DNA of 64,000 nucleotides, taken from the NCBI GenBank assembly GCA_008364785.1, contig VTTJ01000002.1, positions 310,001-374,000 of the forward strand. The letters run 5' to 3'. The DNA is from Bacillus sp. BGMRC 2118 (GTDB lineage: Bacteria; Bacillota; Bacilli; Bacillales; SA4). The stretch's first letter is position 1; each line of letters starts with the position of its first letter. This document shows positions 37,115 to 46,879 of this stretch, one piece after another. The position numbers and the translations under genes were made by a program. The notes below the pieces were generated by a model, which made no database searches, was not told where the DNA came from, and saw only the letters and a program-made list of their open reading frames with translations.

Positions 37115-38011
37115 TTGGGAGAGAATCAAGATCGTTTTAGACAAGGAGAAATTGCTGCATTATCCAGTATTGCAGCGAATATCATTCTTGCCATTATTAA
37201 AGGAATAGTAGGTGTAATTAGTAATAGTAAAGCATTACTAGCAGATGCGGTGAATTCAGCTTCTGATGTTGTAGGATCTATTGCCGTCTATATTGGGGTT
37301 CGTGCAGCAAAAGCCCCACCTGATGAGGACCATCCATACGGACATGGGAAGGCTGAATCAATCGCAGCAATCATTGTGGCCGTATTAGTGTTTATGGTTG
37401 GTATTGAAATTGGGAGGTCCTCTATTGAGTCCTTTTTTCACGAGATACAACCACCAACAATGCCTGCTATCTATGCAATTTTGTTTTCGATTTTAGTAAA
37501 AGAAATCATGTTTCGATATAAGATCAAAGTGGGTAAAAGAATAAATAGTGATGCCATTATTGTCAATGCTTATGAAGACCGATCAGATGTATTTTCTTCA
37601 CTTGCGGCTCTAGTTGGAATTGGTGCTTCCATTTTAGGAGGAAAATTCGGTATTGATTGGCTCGTTTATGCTGACCCTGTTGCAGGGATATTTGTTTCTG
37701 TATTTGTCATTATTATGGCTTGGAAGTTAGGTTCTGAATCTATACATACTGCATTAGATCATGTACTTCATGATGAAGAAACAAAAGAGATGAGAGATCT
37801 TGTTCTTCAGGTAGAGGGTGTAAAGAAAATTGATGGTTTCTTTGCCCGGGAACATGGTCATTATGTAATAGTTGATTTGAAGATTTCAGTTGATCCCTAC
37901 ATTACAGTAGAAGAAGGGCACAAAATAGGGAAAAATGTTAAAAGTGAACTTATCCAGCATGCAAACGTACAAGATGTTTTCATTCATGTGAACCCCTATA
38001 ATGAAGAATAA
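37115..38011 (+). CDS. Cation diffusion facilitator family efflux protein
   Basis: CDF proteins export divalent cations such as Zn, Mn or Fe in exchange for protons. The helix-two metal motif 'ALLADAVNSASDVVGS' and the helix-five motif 'AYEDRSDVFSSLAALVG' hold paired acidic residues. 'DEDHPYGHGKAE' is the usual loop. A C-terminal cytoplasmic domain (about 205-298) has several His. The motif with N and D resembles Mn-exporting members, but the metal is uncertain. The TTG start is 12 nt after AAAGGATG. Confidence 0.88.
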   Translation: MGENQDRFRQGEIAALSSIAANIILAIIKGIVGVISNSKALLADAVNSASDVVGSIAVYIGVRAAKAPPDEDHPYGHGKAESIAAIIVAVLVFMVGIEIGRSSIESFFHEIQPPTMPAIYAILFSILVKEIMFRYKIKVGKRINSDAIIVNAYEDRSDVFSSLAALVGIGASILGGKFGIDWLVYADPVAGIFVSVFVIIMAWKLGSESIHTALDHVLHDEETKEMRDLVLQVEGVKKIDGFFAREHGHYVIVDLKISVDPYITVEEGHKIGKNVKSELIQHANVQDVFIHVNPYNEE

Positions 38012-38031
38012 ATCAAGTAAGGAGGTCTTTG

Positions 38032-38376
38032 ATGAAAGGTCAATGGACGCTAATTTTAGCTTTATTATTTGCACTAATTGTAGCCATATTTGCGGTCATT
38101 AACGTCAATCCAGTAGAAGTAGACTATTTATTTGGTGTTGCGAATTGGCCATTAATACTTGTTATTCTAGGCTCAAGTGTAATGGGAGCCATCGCTGCAG
38201 GTTCAATTGGAATTTTTCGTTTATTACAACAACAAAGAAGAATCAAACAGTTACAAAAAGAAAATCAAGAATTACAAAAGAAATTGCATGATCATGGACA
38301 AAATGAACAATTAAGAAAGCAAAACTACGAGCTGCAGCAAAATTCGAGTAAGATTGAAGAAACTATAGAAGACTAG
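38032..38376 (+). CDS. yrvD: LapA-domain membrane protein
   Basis: The 114-residue protein has two membrane helices (about 6-24 and 40-62) typical of the LapA/DUF1049 family, with 'VNPVEVDYLFG' between them, and a coiled-coil tail ('RRIKQLQKENQELQKKLHD'). Function is unknown in Bacillus. The ATG follows AAGGAGG. The position before recJ matches B. subtilis yrvD. Confidence 0.82.
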   Translation: MKGQWTLILALLFALIVAIFAVINVNPVEVDYLFGVANWPLILVILGSSVMGAIAAGSIGIFRLLQQQRRIKQLQKENQELQKKLHDHGQNEQLRKQNYELQQNSSKIEETIED

Positions 38377-38384
38377 TATTTCCA

Positions 38385-38413
38385 TTGTCACCCTTTGGCC
38401 ACTCTTGTATAAT
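38385..38413 (+). promoter_or_regulatory. Strong sigma-A promoter of recJ
   Basis: TTGTCA (38385-38390), 17-bp spacer, TATAAT (38408-38413) preceded by TTG. The start would be near 38420, only about 17 nt before the ATG, so the leader is very short. Confidence 0.85.
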
Positions 38414-38436
38414 AGGTGGGTCAAGGGGTGATTTTC

Positions 38437-40788
38437 ATGCTATCGTCCAAAACACGGTGGATGCGAAAAGAAGTTAATGAACAAGCTGCAGAACAATTAA
38501 TGAATGGCCTGTCAGTGCCTAGATTAATTGCCAATTTATTAATTACTAGAGGCATCAATACGGTAGAGGATGCACAGACATTTTTAGAAATTGAAAGTCA
38601 GCCGTTTCATTCACCATTTTTATTAGATGGAATGCAAGAGGCTGTAAATAGAATTAAATTTGCTATACAAAATAATGAGAGAATATTAGTATTTGGTGAT
38701 TATGACGCGGACGGTGTTAGTAGTACGACGGTCATGATTCGTTCATTACGAATGCTTGGGGCGAATGCGGACTTTTACATACCGAATCGCTTCTCTGAAG
38801 GATATGGACCGAATAGTGGGGCTTTTCAGTGGGCATACGATGAAGGCTATACATTAATTATTACGGTTGATACAGGTATATCGGCTTTAAATGAAGCTGA
38901 TTTTGCTAAACAAATAGGAATTGATTTAATTATTACTGATCATCATGAGCCGGGACCAACACTTCCAGATGCCTTTTCTATTATCCATCCTAAAAAGCCT
39001 GGAGGAGAATATCCTTTTCATGAACTAGCGGGAGTCGGTGTTGCACTAAAGGTAGCACAAGCTTTGTTAGAAGAAGTTCCTTCTGACTTTTTTGCGTTTG
39101 CCGCCATTGGTACAATCGCAGATTTAGTACCGCTACAGGATGAAAACCGCCTAATTGCCAGAAAAGGAATTAAAGCACTACAACAAACAAAAAATCCAGG
39201 TATTCTTGCATTACTTAAGGCTTGTAATGTAAATCAGTCTGAAGTGTCAGAAGAGACGATCGGCTTCAGCATTGGACCTCGTATTAATGCAGTTGGCAGA
39301 TTAGGGGATGCAGATCCTGCTGTAGATCTTTTCTTAACAAGTGATCCAGAGGAAGCGGCATCCATTGCTGAGGAAATGAATGCTATAAACAAAGAACGTC
39401 AAGCAATCGTAAATGAGATCACTCAGGAAGCGATTGCAATGATAGAAGAACAATACCCTCTCTCTACTAATTCAGTACTAATCATTGCAAAAGAAGGATG
39501 GAATGCAGGAGTAGTGGGGATTGTTGCATCTAGACTTGTAGAGAAGTATTATCGTCCAACGATTGTGTTAAGTATTGATCGTGAAAAAAATATAGCAAAA
39601 GGTTCAGCTCGAAGTATTGAAGGGTTTGATTTATTCGAGAACCTTTCCAAATGCCGAGACATTCTTCCTCACTTTGGTGGACATACGATGGCTGCTGGAA
39701 TGACCTTATCGTTAGAACACGTGGACGAGCTTCGAAAGAGGTTAAATCTTCTTGCAAACGAGAAGCTAACCGAAGAAGACTTTATCCCCGTCACTCATGT
39801 TGATATTGAATGTAGGATTGAAGATGTCACAATCGATACAATTAAACAGTTGTCTTTACTATCACCTTATGGTGTAGGAAATCCTAAACCTAAAGTAGCG
39901 ATTCATGATAGTGCTATAGCTCAAATGAAAAGAATTGGATCAGATCAAAGTCATCTAAAACTATTGATGGAAGATTCCGGTACAACATTAGATGGGATTG
40001 CTTTTGGATTTGGACATGTCACTGATCATATCTCACCATTAGCAAAACTATCTGTATTAGGTGAGTTATCCATTAATGAGTGGAATAACCACTTAAAACC
40101 ACAAATTATGGTGAATGATATATGGGTGAAAGAGTGGCAACTGTTTGACTTGAGAGGAAATAAAAGTAACAGTAAGCATATAGCGTCACTAAAGGAGCAT
40201 GATAAAATTGTCATTTTCCATCCAGAATCAATACAGTCTCTGCAATTGCAATCATACTCAGATAAAATTTTTGTGTATGATGAGCACTCACTTGAGGGGC
40301 TGAATTCAACCATTGACTCAATTTTCTTTGCAGATTTACCATCCAGCACTGGGTCCGTCAGTCAGATTATAGAGAAGGTAAAACCAAAGAGAGTGTACTG
40401 TTTGTTTCATCCAAAAGAGACCTATTTCTTTACAACAATACCAACACGTGAACATTTTAAATGGTTTTTTGCGTTCTTAACAAAAAATAAAGAACTGAAC
40501 CTTACAATTCATGGAGAAAAGCTGGCAAAAAGCCGTGGATGGTCAAAAGAAACAATAGAATTCATGTCAAAGGTGTTTTTTGAGTTAGAATTTGTTACAA
40601 TAAACAATGGTATTATCACACTGAGTAATCAACCGAAAAAACGTGACTTAACAGAATCGAAAACATATTCGCAAAAACAAGATCAAATTGAGATAGAGAA
40701 CGAACTTCTATATTCTTCCTATTCACAATTAAAGAACTGGTTTGATCATGTTTATCCCGTTCTAACAGGCACTAACATCCCGTCTTAA
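38437..40788 (+). CDS. recJ: Single-stranded-DNA-specific exonuclease RecJ
   Basis: RecJ is a 5'-3' ssDNA exonuclease of recombination and repair. DHH-family motifs include 'FGDYDADGVSSTTVMIRSL' (near 92), 'ITDHHEPG' (near 171) and 'GPRINAVGRLGDA' (near 285); DHHA1 has 'GGHTMAAGM'. An OB domain and the long Bacillus-type C-terminal extension follow. The ATG at 38437 follows AAGGGGTG. 783 residues. Confidence 0.97.
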   Translation: MLSSKTRWMRKEVNEQAAEQLMNGLSVPRLIANLLITRGINTVEDAQTFLEIESQPFHSPFLLDGMQEAVNRIKFAIQNNERILVFGDYDADGVSSTTVMIRSLRMLGANADFYIPNRFSEGYGPNSGAFQWAYDEGYTLIITVDTGISALNEADFAKQIGIDLIITDHHEPGPTLPDAFSIIHPKKPGGEYPFHELAGVGVALKVAQALLEEVPSDFFAFAAIGTIADLVPLQDENRLIARKGIKALQQTKNPGILALLKACNVNQSEVSEETIGFSIGPRINAVGRLGDADPAVDLFLTSDPEEAASIAEEMNAINKERQAIVNEITQEAIAMIEEQYPLSTNSVLIIAKEGWNAGVVGIVASRLVEKYYRPTIVLSIDREKNIAKGSARSIEGFDLFENLSKCRDILPHFGGHTMAAGMTLSLEHVDELRKRLNLLANEKLTEEDFIPVTHVDIECRIEDVTIDTIKQLSLLSPYGVGNPKPKVAIHDSAIAQMKRIGSDQSHLKLLMEDSGTTLDGIAFGFGHVTDHISPLAKLSVLGELSINEWNNHLKPQIMVNDIWVKEWQLFDLRGNKSNSKHIASLKEHDKIVIFHPESIQSLQLQSYSDKIFVYDEHSLEGLNSTIDSIFFADLPSSTGSVSQIIEKVKPKRVYCLFHPKETYFFTTIPTREHFKWFFAFLTKNKELNLTIHGEKLAKSRGWSKETIEFMSKVFFELEFVTINNGIITLSNQPKKRDLTESKTYSQKQDQIEIENELLYSSYSQLKNWFDHVYPVLTGTNIPS

Positions 40789-40923
40789 AACCTTTAGATT
40801 AAGTGGGAGATTTGCCAGCTAGAACTAAGATTGGTTCAACTGACAATCAGAGGGATCATAACTCACTGATTGAAAGTTTCACTTTATACAGGTTGGGTAA
40901 CAGTATAGGAGGCAATTGACATA

Positions 40924-41436
40924 ATGGATTTCAAACAATTTATAACAATCGTACCTGATTGGCCAAAAGAAGGAATTCAATTCAAAGACATTACAACATT
41001 AATGGACAATGGTGAGGCTTACAAAGCAGCTACTGATGAGATTGTAAAATTTGCAAAAGAAAAGAAAATTGACTTAGTAGTTGGACCAGAAGCGAGAGGC
41101 TTCATCATCGGATGCCCAGTTGCATATGCGCTTGAAGTAGGATTTGCACCTGTTAGGAAAGAAGGAAAACTTCCACGTGAAGTCGTAAAGGTTGAATATG
41201 GTCTTGAATACGGTAAAGACGTACTGACTATGCATAAGGATGCAATTAAGCCAGGTCAACGTGTATTAATCACAGACGATCTTTTAGCTACGGGTGGAAC
41301 AATTGACGCAACCATTAAGCTAGTTGAGCAACTTGGTGGAGTTGTAGCGGGGATTGCATTCTTAATAGAATTATCCTACTTAGAAGGTCGTTCAAAGCTA
41401 GATGGATACGATGTTTTAACTTTAATGCAATATTAA
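40924..41436 (+). CDS. apt: Adenine phosphoribosyltransferase
   Basis: Apt salvages adenine to AMP. Signatures are '[14 protein letters not shown]', '[17 protein letters not shown]' and the PRPP loop '[17 protein letters not shown]' (near 117). 170 residues, normal; start follows TAGGAGG. The gap from recJ (135 bp) has an inverted repeat CAATCAG/CTGATTG (40844-40872) without a T-run. Confidence 0.98.
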   Translation: MDFKQFITIVPDWPKEGIQFKDITTLMDNGEAYKAATDEIVKFAKEKKIDLVVGPEARGFIIGCPVAYALEVGFAPVRKEGKLPREVVKVEYGLEYGKDVLTMHKDAIKPGQRVLITDDLLATGGTIDATIKLVEQLGGVVAGIAFLIELSYLEGRSKLDGYDVLTLMQY

Positions 41437-41448
41437 TTACAACAACAT

Positions 41449-41474
41449 GAGTGTCTACATGGCACTCTTTTTCT
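41449..41474 (+). terminator. Terminator of apt
   Basis: GAGTGTC and GGCACTC pair around TACAT with one G-U pair, followed by TTTTTCTT. Confidence 0.75.
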
Positions 41475-41515
41475 TATATTGGCAGTATTTGTGAGTAAAA
41501 AGTTATCGTTATGCC

Positions 41516-41544
41516 TTTACTTCTGTACGTTTTTTCATGATAAT
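41516..41544 (+). promoter_or_regulatory. Probable relA promoter
   Basis: TTTACT (41516-41521), 17-bp spacer, GATAAT (41539-41544). The matches to consensus are 4/6 and 5/6. The start would be near 41551, upstream of the hairpin at 41581. Confidence 0.55.
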
Positions 41545-41580
41545 AGTAACAATAATAATTTTAATCTAATAGTTTGAATA

Positions 41581-41606
41581 AAGAGAGAATACTCTCTTCT
41601 TTTTTT
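41581..41606 (+). terminator. Intrinsic-terminator-like hairpin in the relA leader
   Basis: AAGAGAG and CTCTCTT form a perfect 7-bp stem with loop AATA, then C and seven Ts. It ends about 27 bases before the relA start, so no promoter fits between. It may attenuate relA or only limit read-through. Confidence 0.65.
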
Positions 41607-41632
41607 ATTACACACTAAAATCAGGTGATTCC

Positions 41633-43834
41633 ATGGCAAATGATCAAGTACTAACAGCCAATCAAGTTATTGAAAAGGCTTCTAAATACTTAAATGATAA
41701 AGATATTAAGCTCGTACAAAAAGCATACGAGTTTGCAAATATTGCACACCAGGAGCAATATAGAAAATCAGGTGAACCGTACATTATTCATCCGATACAA
41801 GTAGCTGGAATTCTAGTCGACTTAGAGATGGACCCTGTTACCATTTCGGCTGGGTTTCTTCATGATGTAGTGGAGGATACGAACGTTACATTGCAAGACC
41901 TCGAAGAAGAATTTGATAAAGAGGTCGCAATGCTTGTTGATGGTGTGACGAAACTGGGGAAAATTAAGTATAAATCCCAAGAAGAACAACAGGCAGAAAA
42001 TCATCGTAAGATGTTTGTTGCAATGGCACAAGATATTCGTGTAATTTTAATTAAACTTGCAGACCGTCTGCATAACATGCGAACACTTAAGCACTTACCA
42101 CAAGAAAAGCAGCGTCGTATTTCGAATGAAACGCTAGAAATCTTTGCACCTTTAGCACACCGTCTAGGGATTTCAAAGATTAAGTGGGAACTTGAAGATA
42201 CTGCATTACGATACTTAAATCCACAACAATATTATCGTATTGTAAACTTAATGAAGAAAAAACGTGCTGAACGTGAGCAATATTTAGAAGAAGTGATGAA
42301 TGAGGTAAGAGATCGTTTAAAAGAAGTATCCATTCATGCTGAAATCTCTGGAAGACCTAAACATATCTATAGCATTTACAGAAAAATGGCGATGCAAAAT
42401 AAGCAATTCAATGAGATTTATGATTTACTGGCCGTTCGTATTGTTGTGAATAGCATAAAGGATTGCTATGCGATTTTAGGAATTATTCATACATGCTGGA
42501 AGCCGATGCCAGGTCGTTTTAAGGACTATATCGCAATGCCAAAGGCAAATATGTACCAATCTCTTCATACGACAGTTATTGGTCCTCAAGGAGATCCATT
42601 AGAAGTTCAAATTCGTACGAGTGAAATGCATCAAATTGCTGAATACGGGATTGCGGCTCACTGGGCTTATAAAGAAAACAAGCAAATGAGCGAGCAAGAG
42701 TCCTTTGAGAAGAAGCTAACATGGTTCAGGGAAATTCTTGAATGGCAAAATGACACGAGTAATGCAGAAGAGTTTATGGAGTCGTTAAAGATTGACCTAT
42801 TCTCTGATATGGTGTTCGTCTTTACACCAAAGGGAGATGTATTTGAATTACCATCTGGGTCTGTACCAATTGACTTCTCTTACCGAATTCACTCAGAAAT
42901 TGGAAATAAGACAATTGGAGCAAAGGTTAACGGGAAAATGGTTACCCTTGATTACAAGCTGAAAACAGGCGATATTGTTGAGATTTTAACATCTAAACAT
43001 TCCTATGGCCCGAGTCAAGACTGGTTAAAGCTTGCCCAAACGTCTCAAGCGAAAAATAAAATTAGACAGTTCTTTAAAAAGCAACGTCGAGATGAAAATG
43101 TCGTAAAAGGCAAAGAACTTGTTGAAAAAGAAATTAAGGCCATGTCATTGGATGTTGAGATGAAAGAAATACTATCAACTGAAAATATTAAAAGAGTAGC
43201 CGATAAGTTTAACTTCTCGAACGATGAAGACATGTATGCTGCAGTTGGGTATAACGGAATTACAGCTGCTCAAATAGCCACTAGGTTAACAGATAAATGG
43301 CGCAGAAAACGTGATCTTGAACAAGAAACGACAATTGTTGAAGCAGTACAAGATTTAAAGAAATTCTCTGTATCCAAGAAAAAGGATAGTGGTGTTCGTG
43401 TAGAGGGAATTGATAATCTACTCATCCGATTATCCAAATGCTGTAATCCTGTTCCAGGTGATGAAATTGTAGGGTTTGTTACAAAGGGACGTGGTGTTTC
43501 CATACACAGAGGAGACTGTACGAATATCCATTCAGAGGAAACGAAGGATCGCCTTTTATCTGTAGAGTGGGAAGGCAGTGCAAGAGAAGGAAAAGAATAT
43601 AATGTAGAGATTGAGATATCTGGATTTGACCGTAGAGGCTTGTTAAATGAGGTCTTGCAAGCAGTAAATGAAACAAAAACAAACATTACAGCTGTTTCAG
43701 GAAAGTCTGACCGAAACAAAATGGCTACAATTTCAATGGCCATCTCTATTCACAATGTCAACCATCTTCAAAAGGTTGTCGACCGGATAAAACAAATTCC
43801 AGATATTTATGCAGTTCGCAGAATGATGCATTAA
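41633..43834 (+). CDS. relA: Bifunctional (p)ppGpp synthetase/hydrolase RelA
   Basis: RelA controls the stringent response. The N-terminal HD hydrolase domain is complete ('HPIQVAGIL', 'GFLHDVVEDT'), the synthetase domain has 'PGRFKDYIAMPKANMYQSLHTTVIGP' (split near 295-320), and TGS ('VFVFTPKGDVFELPSG') and ACT domains follow. An intact HDVVEDT supports hydrolase activity. 733 residues; start after CAGGTGA. dtd follows with coupled spacing. Confidence 0.98.
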   Translation: MANDQVLTANQVIEKASKYLNDKDIKLVQKAYEFANIAHQEQYRKSGEPYIIHPIQVAGILVDLEMDPVTISAGFLHDVVEDTNVTLQDLEEEFDKEVAMLVDGVTKLGKIKYKSQEEQQAENHRKMFVAMAQDIRVILIKLADRLHNMRTLKHLPQEKQRRISNETLEIFAPLAHRLGISKIKWELEDTALRYLNPQQYYRIVNLMKKKRAEREQYLEEVMNEVRDRLKEVSIHAEISGRPKHIYSIYRKMAMQNKQFNEIYDLLAVRIVVNSIKDCYAILGIIHTCWKPMPGRFKDYIAMPKANMYQSLHTTVIGPQGDPLEVQIRTSEMHQIAEYGIAAHWAYKENKQMSEQESFEKKLTWFREILEWQNDTSNAEEFMESLKIDLFSDMVFVFTPKGDVFELPSGSVPIDFSYRIHSEIGNKTIGAKVNGKMVTLDYKLKTGDIVEILTSKHSYGPSQDWLKLAQTSQAKNKIRQFFKKQRRDENVVKGKELVEKEIKAMSLDVEMKEILSTENIKRVADKFNFSNDEDMYAAVGYNGITAAQIATRLTDKWRRKRDLEQETTIVEAVQDLKKFSVSKKKDSGVRVEGIDNLLIRLSKCCNPVPGDEIVGFVTKGRGVSIHRGDCTNIHSEETKDRLLSVEWEGSAREGKEYNVEIEISGFDRRGLLNEVLQAVNETKTNITAVSGKSDRNKMATISMAISIHNVNHLQKVVDRIKQIPDIYAVRRMMH

Positions 43835-43845
43835 GGTGAGTGACA

Positions 43846-44286
43846 ATGAAAGTAGTCGTGCAAAGAGCAAAAGAAGCCTCTGTCATTGTAGAAGAAAATG
43901 TCGTGGGACAAATTGATAGAGGGCTAATGTTATTAGTTGGTGTAACACATACTGATACGCTAGAAGATGTGAGATACCTTGCTGAGAAAATCGTAAACTT
44001 AAGGATTTTTGAAGATGAGGAAGGAAAAATGAATCATTCCTTACTCGATATTCAAGGTGAGATCCTTTCGGTTTCACAATTTACATTATACGGCGACTGC
44101 CGAAAAGGAAGACGTCCGAATTTTATGGATGCAGCAAAGCCAGAGCATGCGAAAACGCTATATGATTTATTCAACGAGGAGCTTCGTAAGCTGGGCTTTC
44201 ACGTCGAGACAGGGATTTTTGGGGCGATGATGGATGTAAAGTTTGTGAATGAAGGACCAGTTACCTTACTGCTCGAAAGCAAATAA
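43846..44286 (+). CDS. dtd: D-aminoacyl-tRNA deacylase
   Basis: Dtd removes D-amino acids wrongly attached to tRNA. It begins '[12 protein letters not shown]' and has '[19 protein letters not shown]' (near 78-97), the SQxT motif, and '[18 protein letters not shown]', the cross-subunit GP motif. The ATG at 43846 follows AGGTGA; a GTG at 43840 is inside that site. 146 residues. Confidence 0.97.
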   Translation: MKVVVQRAKEASVIVEENVVGQIDRGLMLLVGVTHTDTLEDVRYLAEKIVNLRIFEDEEGKMNHSLLDIQGEILSVSQFTLYGDCRKGRRPNFMDAAKPEHAKTLYDLFNEELRKLGFHVETGIFGAMMDVKFVNEGPVTLLLESK

Positions 44287-44314
44287 AAAAAGAAGCCAAT
44301 GGCTTCTTTTTTTT
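44285..44314 (+). terminator. Terminator of dtd
   Basis: AAAAAAAGAAGCC and GGCTTCTTTTTTT pair around AAT. The T-run forms part of the duplication of the next element. Confidence 0.9.
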
Positions 44315-44315
44315 A

Positions 44316-44410
44316 GGCTCTTTTCTAAAAAGTATATAAATACAAATACTAAGGTGAAAATCTGGCTTTTGGGATTTTAACGCAAAGCAACAATTTATAT
44401 GAAAACAGCC
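44316..44410 (+). mobile_element. MITE family A, copy 7 (95 bp, deleted)
   Basis: The left end GGCTCTTTTCTAAAA joins after a deletion to 'ACTAAGGTGAAAATCTGGC' and ends GAAAACAGCC. Flanks TTTTTTTA and TTCTTTTA (44308-44315 and 44411-44418) match at 7 of 8. The whole left half seen in copies 5 and 6 is lost. Confidence 0.83.
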
Positions 44411-44415
44411 TTCTT

Positions 44416-46179
44416 TTATTTGAATTGTTGTGCTAATCCATTAAATATAGCAGTTGTGACTCGATCTTGATAAGTGGCAGTCATCACATGGGCTTCTTCC
44501 GAAATGTTGCTTAAGAACCCGAGTTCTAGTAAAGCAGAAGGTCTCTTGTTTTGTCTTAATACTTGAAGATTCCCATACTTAACTCCTCTGTTTGTGAATG
44601 ATGTCTGTTTGATCATTTCTGACTGTAGCGTTTCAGCTAATTTATAATCCTTTGATTTATCGTAGTAGTATGTAGTTATACCATTGGCAGATGGATATAC
44701 CGTGCTATCATAATGAAGACTCAAGAATGCGTCTGCTTGATAATAGTTAGAAAGACTCACACGATTACTTAAGCTTACATACACATCTTGGCTTCGTGTG
44801 ACCACGGTTTTAGCACCGGCTGCACGAAGCTTTTCATCTAATAGTTTGGCTGTTCTGAGTGTTAAAGTCTTTTCAAAATTTCCCTTTACTCCAATTGCTC
44901 CACTATCTGCTCCGCCATGCCCTGGATCAATGACAATGGTCTTTCCTTCTAAATATTGATTCATACCAGGCTTTTCAACTTTTCCAATAGAACCGGTCGT
45001 CGTCACAATCCATCCTGCAACATACCCTTCTTTTCCATTACCTAATGCTATCTTATACCAATCCTTTACCTTTTCTATAATGGTGAAGGTGTCACCTTGA
45101 TTGGCTCTCGCTACAATGGAATCAGAAGTAGAGGGTCCTTTTCGGATATTCGTTGTGTCGTATAGGATGGTTACGATTGATTCATTTGAGTCTGTAGGCT
45201 GTTCAGGTGTTGTACTGGAAGTGGTCTTCTCTAGATACCAGCCTGCCACCCAGCCTTCTTTCCCGTTTGGAAGCTTTACTTGACTCCAATTGTTTTGTTC
45301 ATATAAAACGGTGAGTTTGTCACCTTTTTTTACCTTGTCAATGACCTTGCCGTCCAACGTGTTTTGATCACGTACATTTAAAATTGTTGCGGTTACAACA
45401 GCAGTTGTTGTAGTTTGTGGTTTATCTTCATTTTTAGGCTGTTCCTCAGATTTGCTAATTGTAATATAATCTCTGTGCACCCAGCCTCTTGTTGAAGCAT
45501 TCAAGGCAATTTCATACCAGCTTCCTTGTTCACCATAAATGCTTACTGAATCCCCGTTATTTAAACTGCCGATAACAGCACTCGTTAATGACCCTTTCTC
45601 CCTAACTTTTAAGGAAGTTGCTTTCACTTTTCCTTTTTTTAATACGGTTGTGTTTGGTGTTTGTTTCTTTTCTTCAGTTGGAATTCCATTCAAGTAATCA
45701 CTGTGCACCCAGCCTTCAAATTGTTGGTACGATATCCTAACCCAGCTTTCACTTTTTTCTTTGTACTCTAGAACATCACCTTTGTTTACTGAACCAACTA
45801 CTTGAAAACTAGTTCCAGGACCTTTTCTGATACGTAATCCATCGGCGTTAGATACCATTTTTTGTTCCGTTTTCACTTCTGTTTTGGGTGTAGATGGAGA
45901 AGCAGAAGTAGATTGTTCTTTTGCAAACCAGCTTGCTATCCAACCAGTTGCACTTCTCGAAAGCTTAATTTTTATCCAGTCTCCCTCTTTCGAAATGACT
46001 TCATAGCTTTCATTTTGTTTTACACCATATACGACAGGATAAGATAATCCTGGACCTGAACGAACCTTCAGACTGTCAGCTGTGATGACTACTTTTGTTG
46101 CTTCTGAATGAATAGGTGTTGGTGAATAAATAGATAATACTAACAGTAAAGCTAAAATTAATGTCATTGCCTTTTTCAA
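44416..46179 (-). CDS. yrvJ: N-acetylmuramoyl-L-alanine amidase with five SH3b domains
   Basis: A secreted cell-wall hydrolase that cuts the amide bond between MurNAc and the stem peptide. A signal peptide covers about 1-26. Five SH3b domains lie near 30-90, 104-162, 183-240, 257-318 and 335-392. The Amidase_3 domain (about 405-585) has zinc ligands in 'DPGHGG', 'FEKTLTLR', 'LHYD' and 'LLELGFLSN'. The TTG start follows AAAGGAGG. 587 residues; the number of SH3b copies varies in this family. It runs against the main gene direction. Confidence 0.92.
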   Translation of the reverse strand: MKKAMTLILALLLVLSIYSPTPIHSEATKVVITADSLKVRSGPGLSYPVVYGVKQNESYEVISKEGDWIKIKLSRSATGWIASWFAKEQSTSASPSTPKTEVKTEQKMVSNADGLRIRKGPGTSFQVVGSVNKGDVLEYKEKSESWVRISYQQFEGWVHSDYLNGIPTEEKKQTPNTTVLKKGKVKATSLKVREKGSLTSAVIGSLNNGDSVSIYGEQGSWYEIALNASTRGWVHRDYITISKSEEQPKNEDKPQTTTTAVVTATILNVRDQNTLDGKVIDKVKKGDKLTVLYEQNNWSQVKLPNGKEGWVAGWYLEKTTSSTTPEQPTDSNESIVTILYDTTNIRKGPSTSDSIVARANQGDTFTIIEKVKDWYKIALGNGKEGYVAGWIVTTTGSIGKVEKPGMNQYLEGKTIVIDPGHGGADSGAIGVKGNFEKTLTLRTAKLLDEKLRAAGAKTVVTRSQDVYVSLSNRVSLSNYYQADAFLSLHYDSTVYPSANGITTYYYDKSKDYKLAETLQSEMIKQTSFTNRGVKYGNLQVLRQNKRPSALLELGFLSNISEEAHVMTATYQDRVTTAIFNGLAQQFK

Positions 46180-46602
46180 TGCTGAAATGCCTCCTTTTGC
46201 CCTAGCAAGTACGTAATTTTAGGAGTTTGATTTGTCTTGTTACATCCGGCGCAACCGGCGCACAACCCAAATTAACAACCCAAGTTAATGAAATAGATTC
46301 TAGAGAAGTTAAGTTTGGATAAACACAAGTAATAACTTGAGTAGTTCGGGTCAACAGGAGTTAAAACCTAAGGTGTTGCACAGGACGTCAGCACTCTTAA
46401 TAGAGTTTCTACTGTTAACCTAAGTTCCTCTCTTCTAAATCTGATGGGGTTAAGGAACCGCCGTATAGTGAAGTTTCAAATTATCCAACTAATACAGTTC
46501 GATAAAAGTTATGAAATTCCTTGTCTTTTTTGAAATAAATTGAACTTACTGGGCAAGATAAATGATAGAAACTATATTTTGGGATTTAGAAAGGAAGATA
46601 TC
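46180..46602. other. Gene-free stretch of about 420 bp
   Basis: This gap holds a tandem 13-mer (46263-46288), scattered ACCTAAG or ACCCAAG words and two GGCGCA copies 10 bp apart (near 46250). I see no ORF with a ribosome site, no RNA family and no clear terminator. Confidence 0.5.
46263..46288. repeat. Tandem 13-bp repeat
   Basis: CAACCCAAATTAA is followed directly by CAACCCAAGTTAA. Related words (ACCTAAG at about 46366 and CCTAAGTT at about 46429) recur nearby. Purpose unknown. Confidence 0.6.
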
Positions 46603-46779
46603 ATGAGATACAGCGATAAAAGTGAATTTGTCTCAAATGGTACCGGTCAGTTATTTGGGGTAAACTTTCATGATTTTATTGAAAAAGAAAATGTAAATAC
46701 AACGATGGAATTAGCATCTGAATTTGGACTTTCAATCCGTGAAGTAAAGCAATTAAAGAAGCATCTTGGCCGATCATAA
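46603..46779 (+). CDS. Small HTH-like protein, YrzK type
   Basis: A 58-residue protein with a predicted helix-turn-helix at the C-terminus ('TTMELASEFGLSIREVKQLKKHL'). The ATG at 46603 follows AAAGGAAG; the open frame further upstream lacks a ribosome site. B. subtilis has a small gene (yrzK) at the same place before hisS; this is my basis for the family name, and the function is unknown. Confidence 0.75.
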   Translation: MRYSDKSEFVSNGTGQLFGVNFHDFIEKENVNTTMELASEFGLSIREVKQLKKHLGRS

Positions 46780-46843
46780 TAGTAATCGAATTTACGAATG
46801 CTTTTGAGCAATGATTTACGAAAAATAGTATAGATAAATTATC

Positions 46844-46872
46844 TTGACAATGTAATTAAACATCCGTATTAT
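46844..46872 (+). promoter_or_regulatory. Strong sigma-A promoter of the hisS-aspS T-box
   Basis: TTGACA (46844-46849), 17-bp spacer, TATTAT (46867-46872). The start would be near 46880. Confidence 0.88.
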
Positions 46873-46879
46873 AATTAAC

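Noticed and set aside
46180..46602. Unknown structured RNA in the gap before the HTH-like gene
   Set aside because: No strong stems, terminator or promoter pair could be assigned, so I list it only as a gap with a small repeat.
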